A stretch of 64,000 bases of DNA. Origin: Mytilus californianus. Taxonomy: Eukaryota; Mollusca; Bivalvia; Mytilida; Mytilidae. A program made the translations under genes and the position numbers. Of this stretch, positions 37,401 to 49,330 are shown piece after piece (positions within the stretch are counted from its first letter, which is position 1; every line of letters begins with the position of its first letter). The DNA lies in assembly GCF_021869535.1 (NCBI RefSeq), contig NW_026262734.1, forward strand, positions 94,431,285-94,495,284. Reading direction: 5' to 3'. The notes beneath the pieces were generated by a model. It saw only the letters and a list, made by a program, of their open reading frames with translations. It ran no database searches and was not told the origin of the DNA.

Positions 37401-37990
37401 GCCCAGAGGTAACCATATTCAACATCATTGTAGAGTGATTAGGGTTAACCATATACAACATCTTGGTAGGGTGTCCATATATTACCAAATTAAACATCTA
37501 AGTAGGGTTATTAAAGTTAAATAAATTCAATAGTTATGCACAGTGTCTAAAGATAAAAAATAGAATATATGTGTAGGGTGACCAGAGGTCACCACAATTA
37601 ATTATGTAAAAGGTGACAAGGTGCAACAAAATTCAATATCTGTGAAGGCTTGCCGGGTTGACAAGAGGTAACCAAATTCAATATCTTATAATGTTTATTG
37701 CAATTCAATACATGTGTTGGGTGACCAGAGGTCACCACAATTAATTATGTAAAAGGTGACAAGATGTATAGAAATTCAATATCTGTTTAAGGGCCATTCA
37801 ATATCTATATCTGTGTCAATTAATTAGAAGAACCACTGTAAATTTATCTGCAAAGGAAGTAAGGTTAATAAAGTTACTATGCATTTTGTATCAAATGACC
37901 AGTGTAACTATATGCACTATTATTTTCTGTATAGGGTGACCAGAGGTAACCAATGGCAGTTTAAAGGTACCCGAGTTCGAGGCATACCAT
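34480..37990 (-). repeat. Large 36-bp GGTNACC minisatellite array
   Basis: On the + strand the unit reads GGTGACCAGAGGTAACC then ATATTCAATATCTTTGTAG, 36 bp. It is the reverse complement orientation of the left-hand arrays. Dozens of copies run from about 34.48 to 37.99 kb, densest at 34.7-35.1, 35.5-36.2 and 37.2-37.5 kb. The frames of up to 182 codons through it read V-T-S-G-H-P-T-K-I-L-N-M over and over and are a by-product of the period. Confidence 0.9.
34690..36500. repeat. Higher-order ~1,080-bp duplication within the satellite
   Basis: Landmarks such as 'attcatcatcttggcagtgt' at 35061 and 36141, and the following non-satellite ~350 bp, recur with an offset of 1,080 bp. A diverged third copy of part of it sits near 34.41 kb. 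Confidence 0.8.
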
Positions 37991-38439
37991 CTTTTTAGTT
38001 ATATTTCATGAGAGTGCAATATAGGCCATTAGGTTATTTTTTTTTTTCTGAAAAATAAGCCATATCACTCGTTAATAGAGTTACAGATGAATCTTCTATG
38101 CATTTTCAATTGTTTGTTTTGAGTGAATCATTATGATTATTGATTATTTGTGTATTATTTTTAACTTTTTGTACCTCTCTCAACAGTATCCTTTGAAATA
38201 TGGTGATTCCAGAACTTTGCATTAAGCTCATATCCGTATTGTATAACAGCAATTATAACCTGAGTATGCTGCACTGAGTATCCCCTTAGTAACGTACTTT
38301 CACTTTAAACCGGAAATCATGTACTATTTTTTGTCGCGTATGGACTCAATTTTAACCGTTTCTGTTCAGGTGACCAGTGGGCACCGTTCAGCGTAACTAT
38401 TATCCTTGTGACATGTCGATATATTTTATCTAACTCTAG

Positions 38440-38502
38440 TTTTTTGTCGAGCCTTCGACTTTAGTCGAAAAAGCGAGACATAGCGATCCTACATTCCGTC
38501 GT

Positions 38503-38540
<38 letters not shown>

Positions 38541-39125
38541 ACAAATATTCACTCTGTGGTTAAAGTATTTGAAGTTTTAATAACTTTCTTAAACTATCCT
38601 GGATTTCTACCAAACTTGGACAAGAGCTTGTTTATGATCACAAGATAGTATCCAGAAATAAATTTTGTAAAAAAAAAATTATTTTTTCCGTATTTTACTT
38701 ATAAATTGACTTAGTTTTTCTGCTAGGAAACAATACATTCACTCTGTGGTTAAAGTTTTTAAGATTTCAATAACTTTCTTAAACTATCCTGGATATGTAC
38801 CAAACTTGGACAGAAGCTTGCTTATGATCAAAAGCTTGTATCTCGAAGGAAATTTTGTCAAAATTTTGTACCTGTTTATCCGTATTTTACTTATAAATGG
38901 ACTTAGTTTTTCTTCCAGTCAACATTACATACAGTATGCAGTTAAAGTTTTTAAAACATTTATTAGATCCATAAACTATCCTAGATTTATACCAAACTTG
39001 GACAGAAGCTTCTTACAATCAAAAGATAGTATCGAGAGGAATATTTTTATTGATTTTTTTTCTCATTTTTGTTGAGCCTGCGATTAACAGCAAAAGTAGG
39101 CGAGACACTGGGTTCCGTGGAACCC
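38440..39125 (+). mobile_element. Interspersed element with CGT/CGG triplets and three ~187-bp internal repeats
   Basis: Starts 'tgtcgagccttcgactttag' and ends '...gcgagacactgggttccgtg'. It contains a (CGT/CGG)n stretch at 38500-38538 and three internal repeats beginning near 38550, 38737 and 38925, each with 'aaactatcctgg' and 'ccaaacttggacag'-like sequence. Recognised by memory as a common mollusc repeat. No coding potential seen. Confidence 0.55.
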
Positions 39126-40209
39126 TTACGAATTTTTTTATCAGATGACAAATGAGAGTGTGGATAACATTTGATGTAGAATAAGAGTTCGAGTTCCAGC
39201 TAAATTTAGAGTTAAACTTCCAGTTTTATTTTTTGTTCGAATATTAATTCGAGTAAGAGTTCTAGTTAAAGCTCGAGTTCCACTTAGAAACTTCCGAGTT
39301 ATACTGTAAGATAGAATAAATACTGGTAAGAGTTAAAATTTTGAGATCTGAGATCCGATGAAATTAAAAGAAAGATTTCAGTTTCTAATTTCTGTTGATG
39401 CACCTCTCTTTCTTGAATTGTATATTCTTTTATCACATTTATGTTTCAGTATGGTATAGCCTATATACTTTTTTTTTGCCAAAACTGATTAATGATAGGT
39501 ACATGTAATTGGAAAATAACTGATTGATTGTGTGTGCCACTTTCAGCACTCTGCTATATCACATTGGCCATTATTTTTTAAAGAACCAAGGTATCAAGAG
39601 TAAATCAGCTACCTCTGTATTAAACAAATGGTTGTCCTTTACAGTCATGATCGGAATCTGACAATCTCCCTATATCACTGTTTGTTGACATGCAAGTGAT
39701 CACATTGAGTGATGTGAACACGAACCAACATCTGAACTACTAGTTTTTGTTTTGTTTTTGTTTTCGTTTTTTTCTTGATTTTTGCAAACCTTTCAGTGGC
39801 AAATATCACATGAATATCAGCACAAATTTTTTTTCTATATGAGATGAATACTCTTTCACAAGACGGACCTTAATGTGATGGTTACAGATTAGCACTCTGA
39901 AAGACATGTAACTCTACATAAATACATGTGTGTGTATTAAATATTTCTCTTGTTGGAGTCTTGTAAAGCCAAATATACAGTGTGGATTTTTTGTTGTTGT
40001 TGTTGTAGGCAGTACGGTCATCAATAGTACAAAAATAACTAGGCATAGTGTTTGATATTCCCAGATTGCTCTGACGTCTTTTACAGTGATGTTTAACTGT
40101 CGTTATTCTTATATAACGTTTGATATTTCAACAAATATGATTACTCTACGAATCACTCGTGTTCATGTGTTTGTGCCCCCATACCCCCCTTTCCCCCCAA
40201 AAAAAAGGA

Positions 40210-40210
<1 letters not shown>
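39126..40210. other. No gene recognised
   Basis: AT-rich sequence with short T-runs and no consistent open frames, splice-bounded exons or recognised repeats. Confidence 0.5.

Positions 40211-40212
<2 letters not shown>

Positions 40213-40293
<81 letters not shown>
40213..40293 (+). repeat. (AG)n microsatellite
   Basis: About 80 bp of uninterrupted AG dinucleotides. Open frames across it are spurious. Confidence 0.95.
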
Positions 40294-40296
<3 letters not shown>

Positions 40297-40509
40297 TTTG
40301 ACACCAAAGGAACATCGAAACTCATTGTTCTTATTTACATCCCTCTGTTGGACAGAAAACTACAAATTCCGGAAGCTGTACGCTTACATGCTGTTACTCT
40401 TGGTATATTGTTATTTTTTCCAGTATATTCCCACCATATCAAGACCACTTTCGGCTATTTTTTTGCCATACATTTTGTCCGTTTCGAGTAGCATTTTCAT
40501 TTTTTGCAC

Positions 40510-40680
40510 TTAAATCAAAACGTCATTTGCTTTCTCTTGATTTAGTGAACGTCCCTTTGAGGCCGCCATTTTAGAAATTAGCAACCTTTACGACGGACTC
40601 GAAACGGCGACGTCATAATACGGTCACGACTATAGTGGCGCCGAGAGCGATGCGTATAAACAATAGTGTGATTTCCCTTT
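40510..40680 (-). promoter_or_regulatory. Possible promoter/start with ATGGCGGCC context
   Basis: On the - strand AAAATGGCGGCC places an ATG at 40567-40569 in a TISU/YY1-like context. It is followed by 19 codons (M-A-A-S-K-G-R-S-L-N) and preceded by CpG-rich sequence with GACGTCAT (CRE-like). It faces the OTU-MULE gene 6.5 kb away and might be its first exon. No supported splice to 34090 was found, so this is a guess. Confidence 0.2.
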
Positions 40681-41280
40681 AAAATAAAAAGTCAAATACT
40701 TTACCATGTTTTACTCTCAGACACAGCTGTGAACGAAGTTGTAATAATTTCGCAATTAAGCCAGACCTAATTAAATGAATATTATATTATTAACACTTTT
40801 ATATAATATAGAAATGAGATATAAACAAACCTGTGTTATTACTCGTATACTTACACTAAGCAAGGAATTAGTATTGTCTATATGTCATATATCTTCATAT
40901 TTGTATATTTGGAGAAAATTGTGTTCAACTTGGTAATGGATCATTAATAGTTTCTTTTTAATTTATGAACAAATAGTTGTTTAAGATCCCGTTTATTGAT
41001 CTTTAGATGACTTTTTGTGATTTGTGTTGTTGGGTTGCTGTCTTATTAATGTTTAAACCAATATTTGAAAGAGTAAATGAGAAACTTAGTTACTTTAACC
41101 AAATTGGTAAAAAGTAAAATAACAAAAATATCGAACTCCATGGAAAATTCAAAACGGAAAGCTCAAAAAACATCAAACAAATAAATGACTAAGTAAGAAC
41201 ACAGTGAATGAATTATATTAAGTAAAACAAAATTATGTTCATTTTGAGAAAGCTATCATAGTAAATCTTAAGCACACTGT

Positions 41281-42015
41281 TTAACTTTTAACACTATAAA
41301 TGAACGCACTACTGCTACAATTTGAAACTATAAACTTGTTTTTAGACCTGACATATTGAAGAACTGTCGGATTAACGAGTCCATCTTCTTTTAAAAGAAC
41401 TTGTCTATGATGTTGATCATCAGGAGAGATGACCAAAAGGTTTTTCGTTTTTCGTCTTAGCACCAACGACAAAAATGTGTCCATCATTATCTACAGAAAT
41501 TCCCAATGGAAAGCTTAAAGCACTTTTATCACTGAATGTCCATGTTATGTTACCTTGAATGTCCGTGTAGAAAAGCTTTTCATCAAATGTTGCAAGTTAC
41601 ACATGAGACAACATTTTGTTTGTCATTACACGTGTCACGGATTCGTCTTCAAGATTGATTGAATACAATCCATTATCGTTCTTATTGCCAGAATAGATTA
41701 AGTCATCATCTCTAAAAACAGCTCCATAGTTATCTGTTTCTATGCTTAATGACCTGATAAGTTTTCTGTTCTTTAAGTCAATTATGTTAATGTGTCTTGA
41801 GTCTTCATGACCCCCTGTGGTGAAAGCAATAGAATCATCTTCAATGTATGCAACGTCAAAAGCACGACCAATATTCTTCATTTCAAACTCTTGTGAACCT
41901 TCTGCTTTAAAAACGTTCAGTTTTCTTTCTGTATAACACGGGAACACCATTCTACCATCAGGGAGTACAGTACAACCTCGTACATTTGAGGGAGTGTGAT
42001 ATATATAGAATAAAT
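41281..42015 (-). pseudogene. TRIM-type beta-propeller (NHL-like) pseudogene
   Basis: The - strand reads V-R-G-C-T-V-L-P-D-G-R-M-V-F and later blade-like segments such as D-V-A-Y-I-E-D-D-S-I-A-F-T-T-G-G, G-N-I-T-W-T-F and P-L-G-I-S-V-D-N-D-G-H-I-F-V-V-G. This resembles the C-terminal six-bladed propeller of mollusc TRIM/B-box E3 ligases. It has an in-frame TAA at 41597-41599 and a frameshift caused by a 7-bp tandem duplication (GAAAAAC twice) at 41440-41455. The RING and B-box half is absent. Confidence 0.7.
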
Positions 42016-42424
42016 GGATCAAAATCAAATATGTTTCTTCATGTAATATTCTGCTTTCACTCTGTTATTTCCTTTAAATTAAAATGTATGTTATATGTAT
42101 TATGTTTGGCCTTAATACACAACTGTAAAATGTTATAAGATTTTTTGTTTGTATTTTATATTAATTCCTGTTTTCCCCCGTTCCGTTTCGTTGTGTGTGT
42201 GTGTAGGTGGGTGGGTGAGTTTTTTTTTCTATTTTGGTCCTAGATGTACAAACAATAAGCTTCTGTTTTCAAGTGACTTTTTTGCTAACAATACATGGAA
42301 GGGAATATCCGACATAATTATAAATTTCTTAATTTTTAAAATGCAATTTCTATTTTGTAAAAATGCAATTTCTTAATTTGTAAAATGTAATTTCTTTATC
42401 TGTATCATGTAATTTTTCCATTCA

Positions 42425-42705
42425 TTAAGGTGGTACATAACACTACAGGGAGATCACTCTGTAAACATCAGCTAAACGTTTTAATCACGTTCTATTGTTA
42501 AGGAAATGTTAAGTTTCTCAATGAACAAAATTAGTGTTTGTCATCTTGCTGTATATCCAATGAAATTTTCCGATAAAGTGTGTGGTTCAAGTTTTTTGAA
42601 ATTTTTTTATTTTTGTCAAAGGGTGAAAGAAAATATTTTGTCAAAATTTTATGAAAATTAAACAAGCCGAATTAATTTTAGTCAAATTGTTTGGTACCAC
42701 CTTAA
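42425..42705. mobile_element. MITE flanked by TTAA with GGTGGTAC termini
   Basis: Ends TTAAGGTGGTAC and GTACCACCTTAA are inverted, with TTAA on both sides, a piggyBac-like target duplication. About 280 bp, non-coding. A reverse-oriented relative is at 54484-54768. Confidence 0.7.
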
Positions 42706-43689
42706 ATGAATTTCTAAATTTCTTGATTTGTAAAATATAACTTCTAAATGTGTAAATGCAATGTCCTAATTTGTTAACTTATTTTCTTCGCTTGTTACAT
42801 GAAATTCTACATTTCTTAAGTTGTGCATGTTGTGAAATGTATTTCTTTGTTTGAGTCACATTTTGGGAGAATGTGTCAGTGTAATTATTACCGCTGCCAG
42901 CTAATGAGAATTTCCTTTTTCAAGAAAAACTACAAGTTACAAATCAACAAGCAACCAATCAAGAATGAAATAGCTTCCACAAATTCCGCACGAGCGGGGC
43001 TCTCTTTCGTCAAATGAACATTATGTTACATACAAAAGTTCTTTGTAGCAAATTAATACTAACGACGGTATGAAGTTCTGGCCCCGCATCAATCCATCCT
43101 TAGCCTATCCGAAATGTATAATTATGGCGGATATTCCCTTCCATAACAATACGTGTTCCATTTAATATTGAAATACAATCCGAAAATGAAAAAAAAAAAT
43201 ATAGGAAAATCATTATTTTCTTACAATCATGATTGTCGTCGTAAATGCAAGTGGTCACGGTTATCTGAATTTCGTGTTTTTACAGGTACAGCCCCTCCCC
43301 CTCCCCATATACCATGCCATACGGGGACTCTTAAACATGAAAAATCAAATGTTTGGTGGTTGAAATAGTACTTAGGATATAGTTTTGATATCGGATATAT
43401 TATATAGCGAAGGTTGGAAATACTGAAGTAGTTTTAATATAAGTATTTCATCATTTGTTTTTGTAAGACTTTCATCGAACGCAAAACTATTACGTGTATC
43501 ATCACGAGATTTCTTATTGTGGTTAAAGCAAGAATACAATACAAATCGTTGCGAGGAAAGTGGCAATTAAAAACAGAAATTAAGTAAACATTTTTGCATT
43601 GATTCAACACGGATTATCTCGTACTGTTAATCATTTGGTTGCTTACATTATTATGTGGATTGTCATTAAGTAGGACAGTTATCACTCAG

Positions 43690-43930
43690 AACATTTTTTT
43701 GCTTGTTATAATATATGATCTTTTTAGTTCTTTTTTACAAACGGTATGATCTGTGATAAAACAAAGACATAACAGACAGCAACCAAAGACAACCACTGAA
43801 TAACATGGTCCTGATTTTGTATAGGCATACAATACATAATGTGGCGGGGTTAAACATGTTTGTAAGCGTTCAACAGACAACACTCTCCTTACCTGAGACA
43901 ATGGTGTAACTACACAAAATAAGAAAAACT
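43690..43930 (+). mobile_element. Mytilus-type interspersed repeat fragment
   Basis: Contains 'gacaaccactgaataacatg' and 'gtggcggggttaaacatgtt', a diverged copy of elements at 47950-48070, 50940-51190 and 63710-63960. Confidence 0.6.
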
Positions 43931-44054
43931 GTAAAAACAGTCTGAAAAAGCAAGAACTTGTGAAATCTAAAAATAAAGTACATAAAATCGACAGGGTCTA
44001 GGACCATATCTATCATAATTTAGAGTAAAACATAAATAGCTATGAATTAATTCA

Positions 44055-44960
44055 TCATAAACACAGGCACTTGTCTCTGAAAAAAAATTCCTATATACCA
44101 TAATATAACACAAGGTACTTAACTCGCATTTTTAAAAAATGTCACACGGTCGCGAAATTCCGTTATATTTCGATTTATCGGTTGTCAATCCCACTAAGAC
44201 GTGTTATGCCGTAAATCTGACTTGATTTATCTACACAATGATGTTTAACACGCCTACTTTTGTTGACGGAATCATTCGTAGCAGGCCTCCCCAAATATGT
44301 CAACCGTAATTATTTCGTCTACCAACAGCCGATTGAAAATATAAAACTCGCAATAAATGATTAATTAAAAAAAGTATTTCCAAACAACCTGTTAGTTTTT
44401 GTCTGAATATAACTTATCATCCAGATAGTAAATTTGTAAAAGATTACGTGAAAAAAAACCTAACAAGTGTTATTTGAGGTATGTCTAATGAGTTTCAAGT
44501 TCTATTTTTAGACTCAAATTTTCTCATTCCATCAAAGTCAATCAGACTCTCTCTGGACTTTACATATAGAATGAGATAACTCCAAGAAACATTTATTTTT
44601 AACAATATACCTTCCCATTAAATTTGACCAATCGGAAACCGAGATATATAAAGAGAGGGGAAAAATACCTTTTACTGCGAGTTTTATATTTCCAATCGGC
44701 TGTTGGTAGACGAAATAATTACGGTTAAAATACTTGGGGAGGCCTGCTACGAATGATTCCGACAACAAAGGTAGGCATGTTATACACCATTGTGTAGATA
44801 AATCAATTTAGATTTACGGCACAAGAAGATTTAGTGGGGTTGACAACGAGAAATCGAAATATAACGCAATTTCGCGACCGGGTGAAATTTTAAAAAAAAT
44901 CTAGGTAAGTATTAAGGTATATAAGGTTTTTTTTCAGAGACAATTGCCTGCGATCATAAA
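44055..44960. mobile_element. Foldback element with ~290-bp inverted arms
   Basis: Left arm 44055-44352 and right arm 44675-44958 are reverse complements, with matches such as 'gaataattccgtcaacaaa'-type segments, 'aggcctcccc' against 'ggggaggcct', and 'cgtctaccaacagccgat' against its complement. The outer ends are CACAGGCACTTGTCTCTGA and TCAGAGACAATTGCCTG. The ~320-bp centre has no gene. Confidence 0.75.
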
Positions 44961-47700
44961 AACAAAATTAATAGTACCAATAAAAAATTTATATTCAATA
45001 ATCTTACTACGGTGTTAAATTGGTATCCTTTTAGAATAAGTTTATTCAAAGAATCTGATTTCTTTTAATATTAAGTTTATTAAAGGATCTGTAATGAAAA
45101 TGAGGTCAAGGATAATAATCATATTACAGACGAAATTTCGTCACACAACGCATCGATATAGAATGTATGAAGCATCCAGGTCCTTTACCTCCGGAAATAT
45201 ACAGATATAAAAATAGTTTACGCCGCTCCCGCCGCCACCATCGTATTGATGTCTCACATTCTGAGACTTGCGACGTAGGCGAGCCAAAAATCCTGCATTG
45301 TGGTCTCTGATCTAAGCCTGGTCGATCGGCTTTCAAACTAACAGTACTAGTAAACAATGAAACGTAATAGCCACTACAAAGTCGTATAAGAGAGGCGAAA
45401 GATCGTATAAATGTGTAGGCTTAAATTGTTCTTAAGTGAAATTTTGTTTTCATAACTTTGACACATCCCCTTCCTCTTTTTCACCATTTGCCGTACTTCT
45501 TATTTCCATAAAGCAAAGATATTCAATCCATTCTGCGATAATATTGCAAGAGTTTTGGAACAAAGAACAACTGTATGTGCTTCCAAACTCACCGAAAGAA
45601 AATTAGATATTTACACAGAAAATGACGACAAAAACAATATTTTTGGCTGCAATTTATAAATGTTGTTATCTCAAAAACATCTCTAGAGTTCACTTGTTTC
45701 GAATATTATATAGAAATTGTAAATTGTGAAATTGTAATGGGTTAAGGTCACAGCTGTATGAAAATTGTAAATATGCACCCTTTACGTGCAAATGTCAATC
45801 TCGAATCATATTTGGTAACAGAAATATCAAGTAAATAATAAATATAAAGACTATAATTGTTATAATTCTTTAAATCATTCGATTTTATTTCACTCTTGAC
45901 GCATATATGTACATGTAGGGACGGCAAGGTGTCTGAATGTGATTCTGCGTTTTCCATGAAATTGTAGCTTTGACCTTTGACCTAAATTTAAGAAAAAAGT
46001 TGACCACTGTAGACAGCGATTTCAATAAGGCTTGTTCTCCTCTTTCCAATCATATAAAATAAGAGCCGTGTGTTATTCCGTTAACCCAACTCGATAAATT
46101 CATTGAGTGGGCACCCTACTTTTGTATCCAATCAAAAGTAAAACGTTGCGACATTGCTGTTAGCAATGAGCTAATAAAGTGCAAATCATGTCCTCATTGA
46201 TATGTAAACGTGAATTGGCGAAAGCGATATAAGACAACATGAGTCTGTAGTCTGGTAATTTTCTTTGGTTGCAGTCTCAATAACTGTTTTTCGTTTACAA
46301 TTTCAGAATAAACAGTTTTTATTATTTGAATAAACGCATTTACACTTTTGGTATTTAGCTGAATTTTGTCTCCGAATGACATTAGATCTGCTCCGAATAA
46401 CCTTCTGACGTCAAGCAACAATCACTTTTTAATTGTGACGTCAAATTTTTTTATTAAATTGTGATGACAAATTTTACGGGAACTTGTGTGATTTTACGTA
46501 ATGGCGGACAAACTTTCGTATAAGTGTAAATACTTCTTTTGTTTCGCATTTTGTCATCCGGAGCATTTGATATCTCTTTTTAATGCCAAAAGAGAATTAA
46601 TAATGTTAAGGTTTTTCCTTTGATCTTGCGTACATAGTTGAAATATTGGCAATCATACCACATTTATTTGTTTAAAGCAACCCGTTTGTTGTAGTTGACG
46701 GATGCACTTTCTTTTAGAGTGTTTGTAAGGGAATTTGTTAATAAATATTAATTAAATCTTCGAAACCTTGATGTCCGCACATTATAGTTAATTGAACATT
46801 ATTGTGCAAGTGATGTTTTATTGTGGTTGTAGCTCTTTCCATATTCCATATCTTTCTCTGATTAAATTCAGCATGTCATCAAATCATGTAAACGTTTTGA
46901 TGCCCCTATCTTTTATTTCAGGATTCCTTGCTACCGCACATGATATCGCTTTGAGTCTCAATTACTTCCTGCATGGCATATATTGAGGTAGGGTTAACAT
47001 CGGGCATAGCTCAAAATTCGTTTTAGATATCAAAAAATTTAGAACAAGAAATGATTGTAACAGAATGCTATTACGAAGTCTTCCAAACAAATTCCTTATA
47101 AATATAAACCCACGAGGATAAATTGAAAAAAAATCTGTTCGAAATCAAAGGTCAAGGTCATACTTGACCATTGACCTTTTGACATGAAAAATGCCATATG
47201 CTCCCATGGTCATTACTGAAGATCCCATCTGTCTATCACTAGCTGTTCTCATGTTATAATCATTTGAAAATAAAAAGTTCAAAAATCCCATAGGGTTCTC
47301 TCGTAAACCTCCTTCTCCTTTCTGTTATCCCCTCAAAATACACCTTTAAAAACCTCAGTGCACAAAAAAACCCACTGATGGCACCACTAGACATGTTAGT
47401 CTAACAATTTGTGGAATCCTAAGTTAATCTGAAAGGCGGTTTTGGAGAACTGCTGCGGACAAGTTTAAATTTGAAAAACTGGCGGAAGAAGAAGAGGTAA
47501 GAAGAAGGCGAATAATAATCAGAAGAACTGAGCAAAACCAATAAGTCTCCAAACTTTGTTTTGGCGACATAACTAAAAGCATCATTATAGTTAACATTTC
47601 ATTTTTTCCGTTATCAGTGTCTGTATATATTATAAAGATTATAAATAATGATCTTACAGTAAACAAGGTAAATCAAACAAGGAAGTCCATTTGTAACATG
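44961..47700. other. No supported gene; repeat debris
   Basis: Contains a short GC-richer piece at 45125-45420 ('cgacgtaggcgagccaaaaa', a mussel repeat by memory) and 'aaggtcaaggtca'-type motifs near 47150. Several open frames under 80 codons have no exon support. Confidence 0.4.
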
Positions 47701-47719
47701 ATACAACTGTTTATAAAAT

Positions 47720-48075
47720 TGAGAATGGAAATGGGGAATGTGTCAAAGAGACTACAACCCGACCAAAGAGCAGAAAACAGCCGAAGGTCACCAATGGGTC
47801 TTCAACACAGCGAGAAAATCCCGCACCCGGAGGCGGGCTTTAGCTTGGCTCCTAAACAAAAATGTGTATTAGTTCAATGAAAATGGACGTCACACTAAAC
47901 TCCAAAACATATAAATGAACTAAAATTAAAAAAACATACAGAAATAACAAAGGCCAGAGGCTCCTGTCTTGGGACAGGCGCAAAAATGCGGCGGGGTTAA
48001 ACATGTTTGTGAGATCTCAACTCTCCCCCTTTACCTCTAGTTAATGTAGAATAAACAAACACGCAGCAATACGAA
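47720..48075 (+). mobile_element. Mytilus-type interspersed repeats
   Basis: Begins 'gaatggaaatggggaatgtg' and continues into 'gtcttgggacaggcgcaaaa' and 'gcggcggggttaaacatgtt'. Composite of two repeats also found elsewhere in the window. Confidence 0.65.
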
Positions 48076-48334
48076 CATAAAACTTCGTTTAAAAGAAGTC
48101 CGAGTCCGATGTCAGAATAGATAACAATAGAAACTAAGCAAAATGACAACGATACATAAATTAACAAAGGACTACTAGCGGTTACTGACATGCCAGCACC
48201 AGACCTCAATAAACTGATTGAAAGATTATGTCTTCATCATATGAAAATCAAGCACAATCCCTCCCGTTAGGGGTTTAGTATCATACCATCATAAAATACA
48301 TGAGAGGAACATAATAGTTATCAAAGGTACCAGG

Positions 48335-48450
48335 CTTATAATTTAATACGCCAGACGCGCGTTTCGTCTACATAAGACTCATCAATGACGCTCAGATCAA
48401 AATAGTAAAAAAGCCAAACAAGTATAGAGTGGAGGAGCATTAAGGACCCA
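48335..48450 (+). mobile_element. Interspersed repeat fragment
   Basis: 'cgccagacgcgcgtttcgtc' and 'ataagactcatcaatgacgc', recognised by memory as a frequent bivalve repeat; a diverged piece is at 30455-30520. Confidence 0.5.
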
Positions 48451-48509
48451 AAATTTCAAAAAGTATATATACCGTATCATGCCAACAACTGGTTTTAGAA
48501 TAAATGTGT

Positions 48510-49330
48510 TTATTTCCAATGCAAAGACCCAATGAGTGAATCAATATTAATACCAAAATATGCCATCTTTAATGACCTGACAACAGTATCGTAACTATTA
48601 CTATATCCATTCTGAATAAGTCTGTTTAAAGGTTTGGTTAGCTTTTGAGGTGAATGTCGACATTTTGGTGCTTTGTATAGAATATTACCATAACAGATTG
48701 GATGTGAAATACCTGCACGTATAAGATGTCTGCATGTTGATTTATATTTACGAATGGTGTCCTTGTACCGATGATAAAATTTAGTAAACGTTTTGACTAG
48801 TTTGTGATATCGTAATACAGAGATTTCTTTCGTTAAAATCAAATACATTGTTACATACACGAGCGCATCGAACAAGCTGAGATATATAAACACCATAAGA
48901 TGGTGACAAGGGAACGTCACCATCTAAAAATGGATAATTAATAATAGGAAATTAAAAATCATCTCTTTTATCATAAATTTTGGTATTAAGCTTCCCGTTA
49001 AAGATATAGATATCAAGATCCAGGAAAGAGCAGTGTTCAGTGTTAGTATTAGCTTTATTCAAAGTCAGTTCAGCAGGATAAATCTCTTTAGTGTACATAC
49101 TGAAGTCGTCATTATTGAGAGCAATTATATCATCCAAATATCTAAAAGTGTTATTAAATTTATGTATCAGATGTTGTTTCGATGGGTCTTTGCTGATTTT
49201 AATCATAACAATACAGAAAAAGGTCACACAATCCACAATTTTCCCAGTTACTAGCCATGACCCTATAGAAATGGATAAAAGGTCAAAAGTCATAATTCTA
49301 TATTTACTAGGTATACGGGTATAAAACATT
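48510..49330 (-). pseudogene. Decayed reverse-transcriptase element
   Basis: The - strand carries F-N-N-T-F-R-Y-L-D-D-I-I-A-L-N, with the Y-x-D-D active-site motif, then S-F-L-D-L-D-I-Y-I and, past a TAA at 48952-48954, F-L-D-G-D-V-P-L-S-P-S-Y-G-V-Y-I-S-Q-L-V. A frameshift near 48.80-48.83 kb leads to K-T-F-T-K-F-Y-H-R-Y-K-D. Retroelement class is uncertain; a Penelope-like or related RT is possible. 5' and 3' ends are missing. Confidence 0.65.

Noticed and set aside
34480-37990. CRISPR-like appearance of regularly spaced repeats
   Set aside because: Units are contiguous 36-bp satellites without unique spacers, in eukaryotic intron-rich DNA with no cas genes.
40086-40491. Frames with poly-(Arg-Glu) across the (AG)n run
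   Set aside because: Microsatellite translation, with no homology outside the run.
46194-46421. 75-codon - strand frame (M-L-L-D-V-R-R-L-F-G) with a nearby + strand ATGGCGGAC at 46501, looking like a divergent promoter pair
   Set aside because: Composition is plausible, but no family, donor site or second exon could be found; length alone is not enough.
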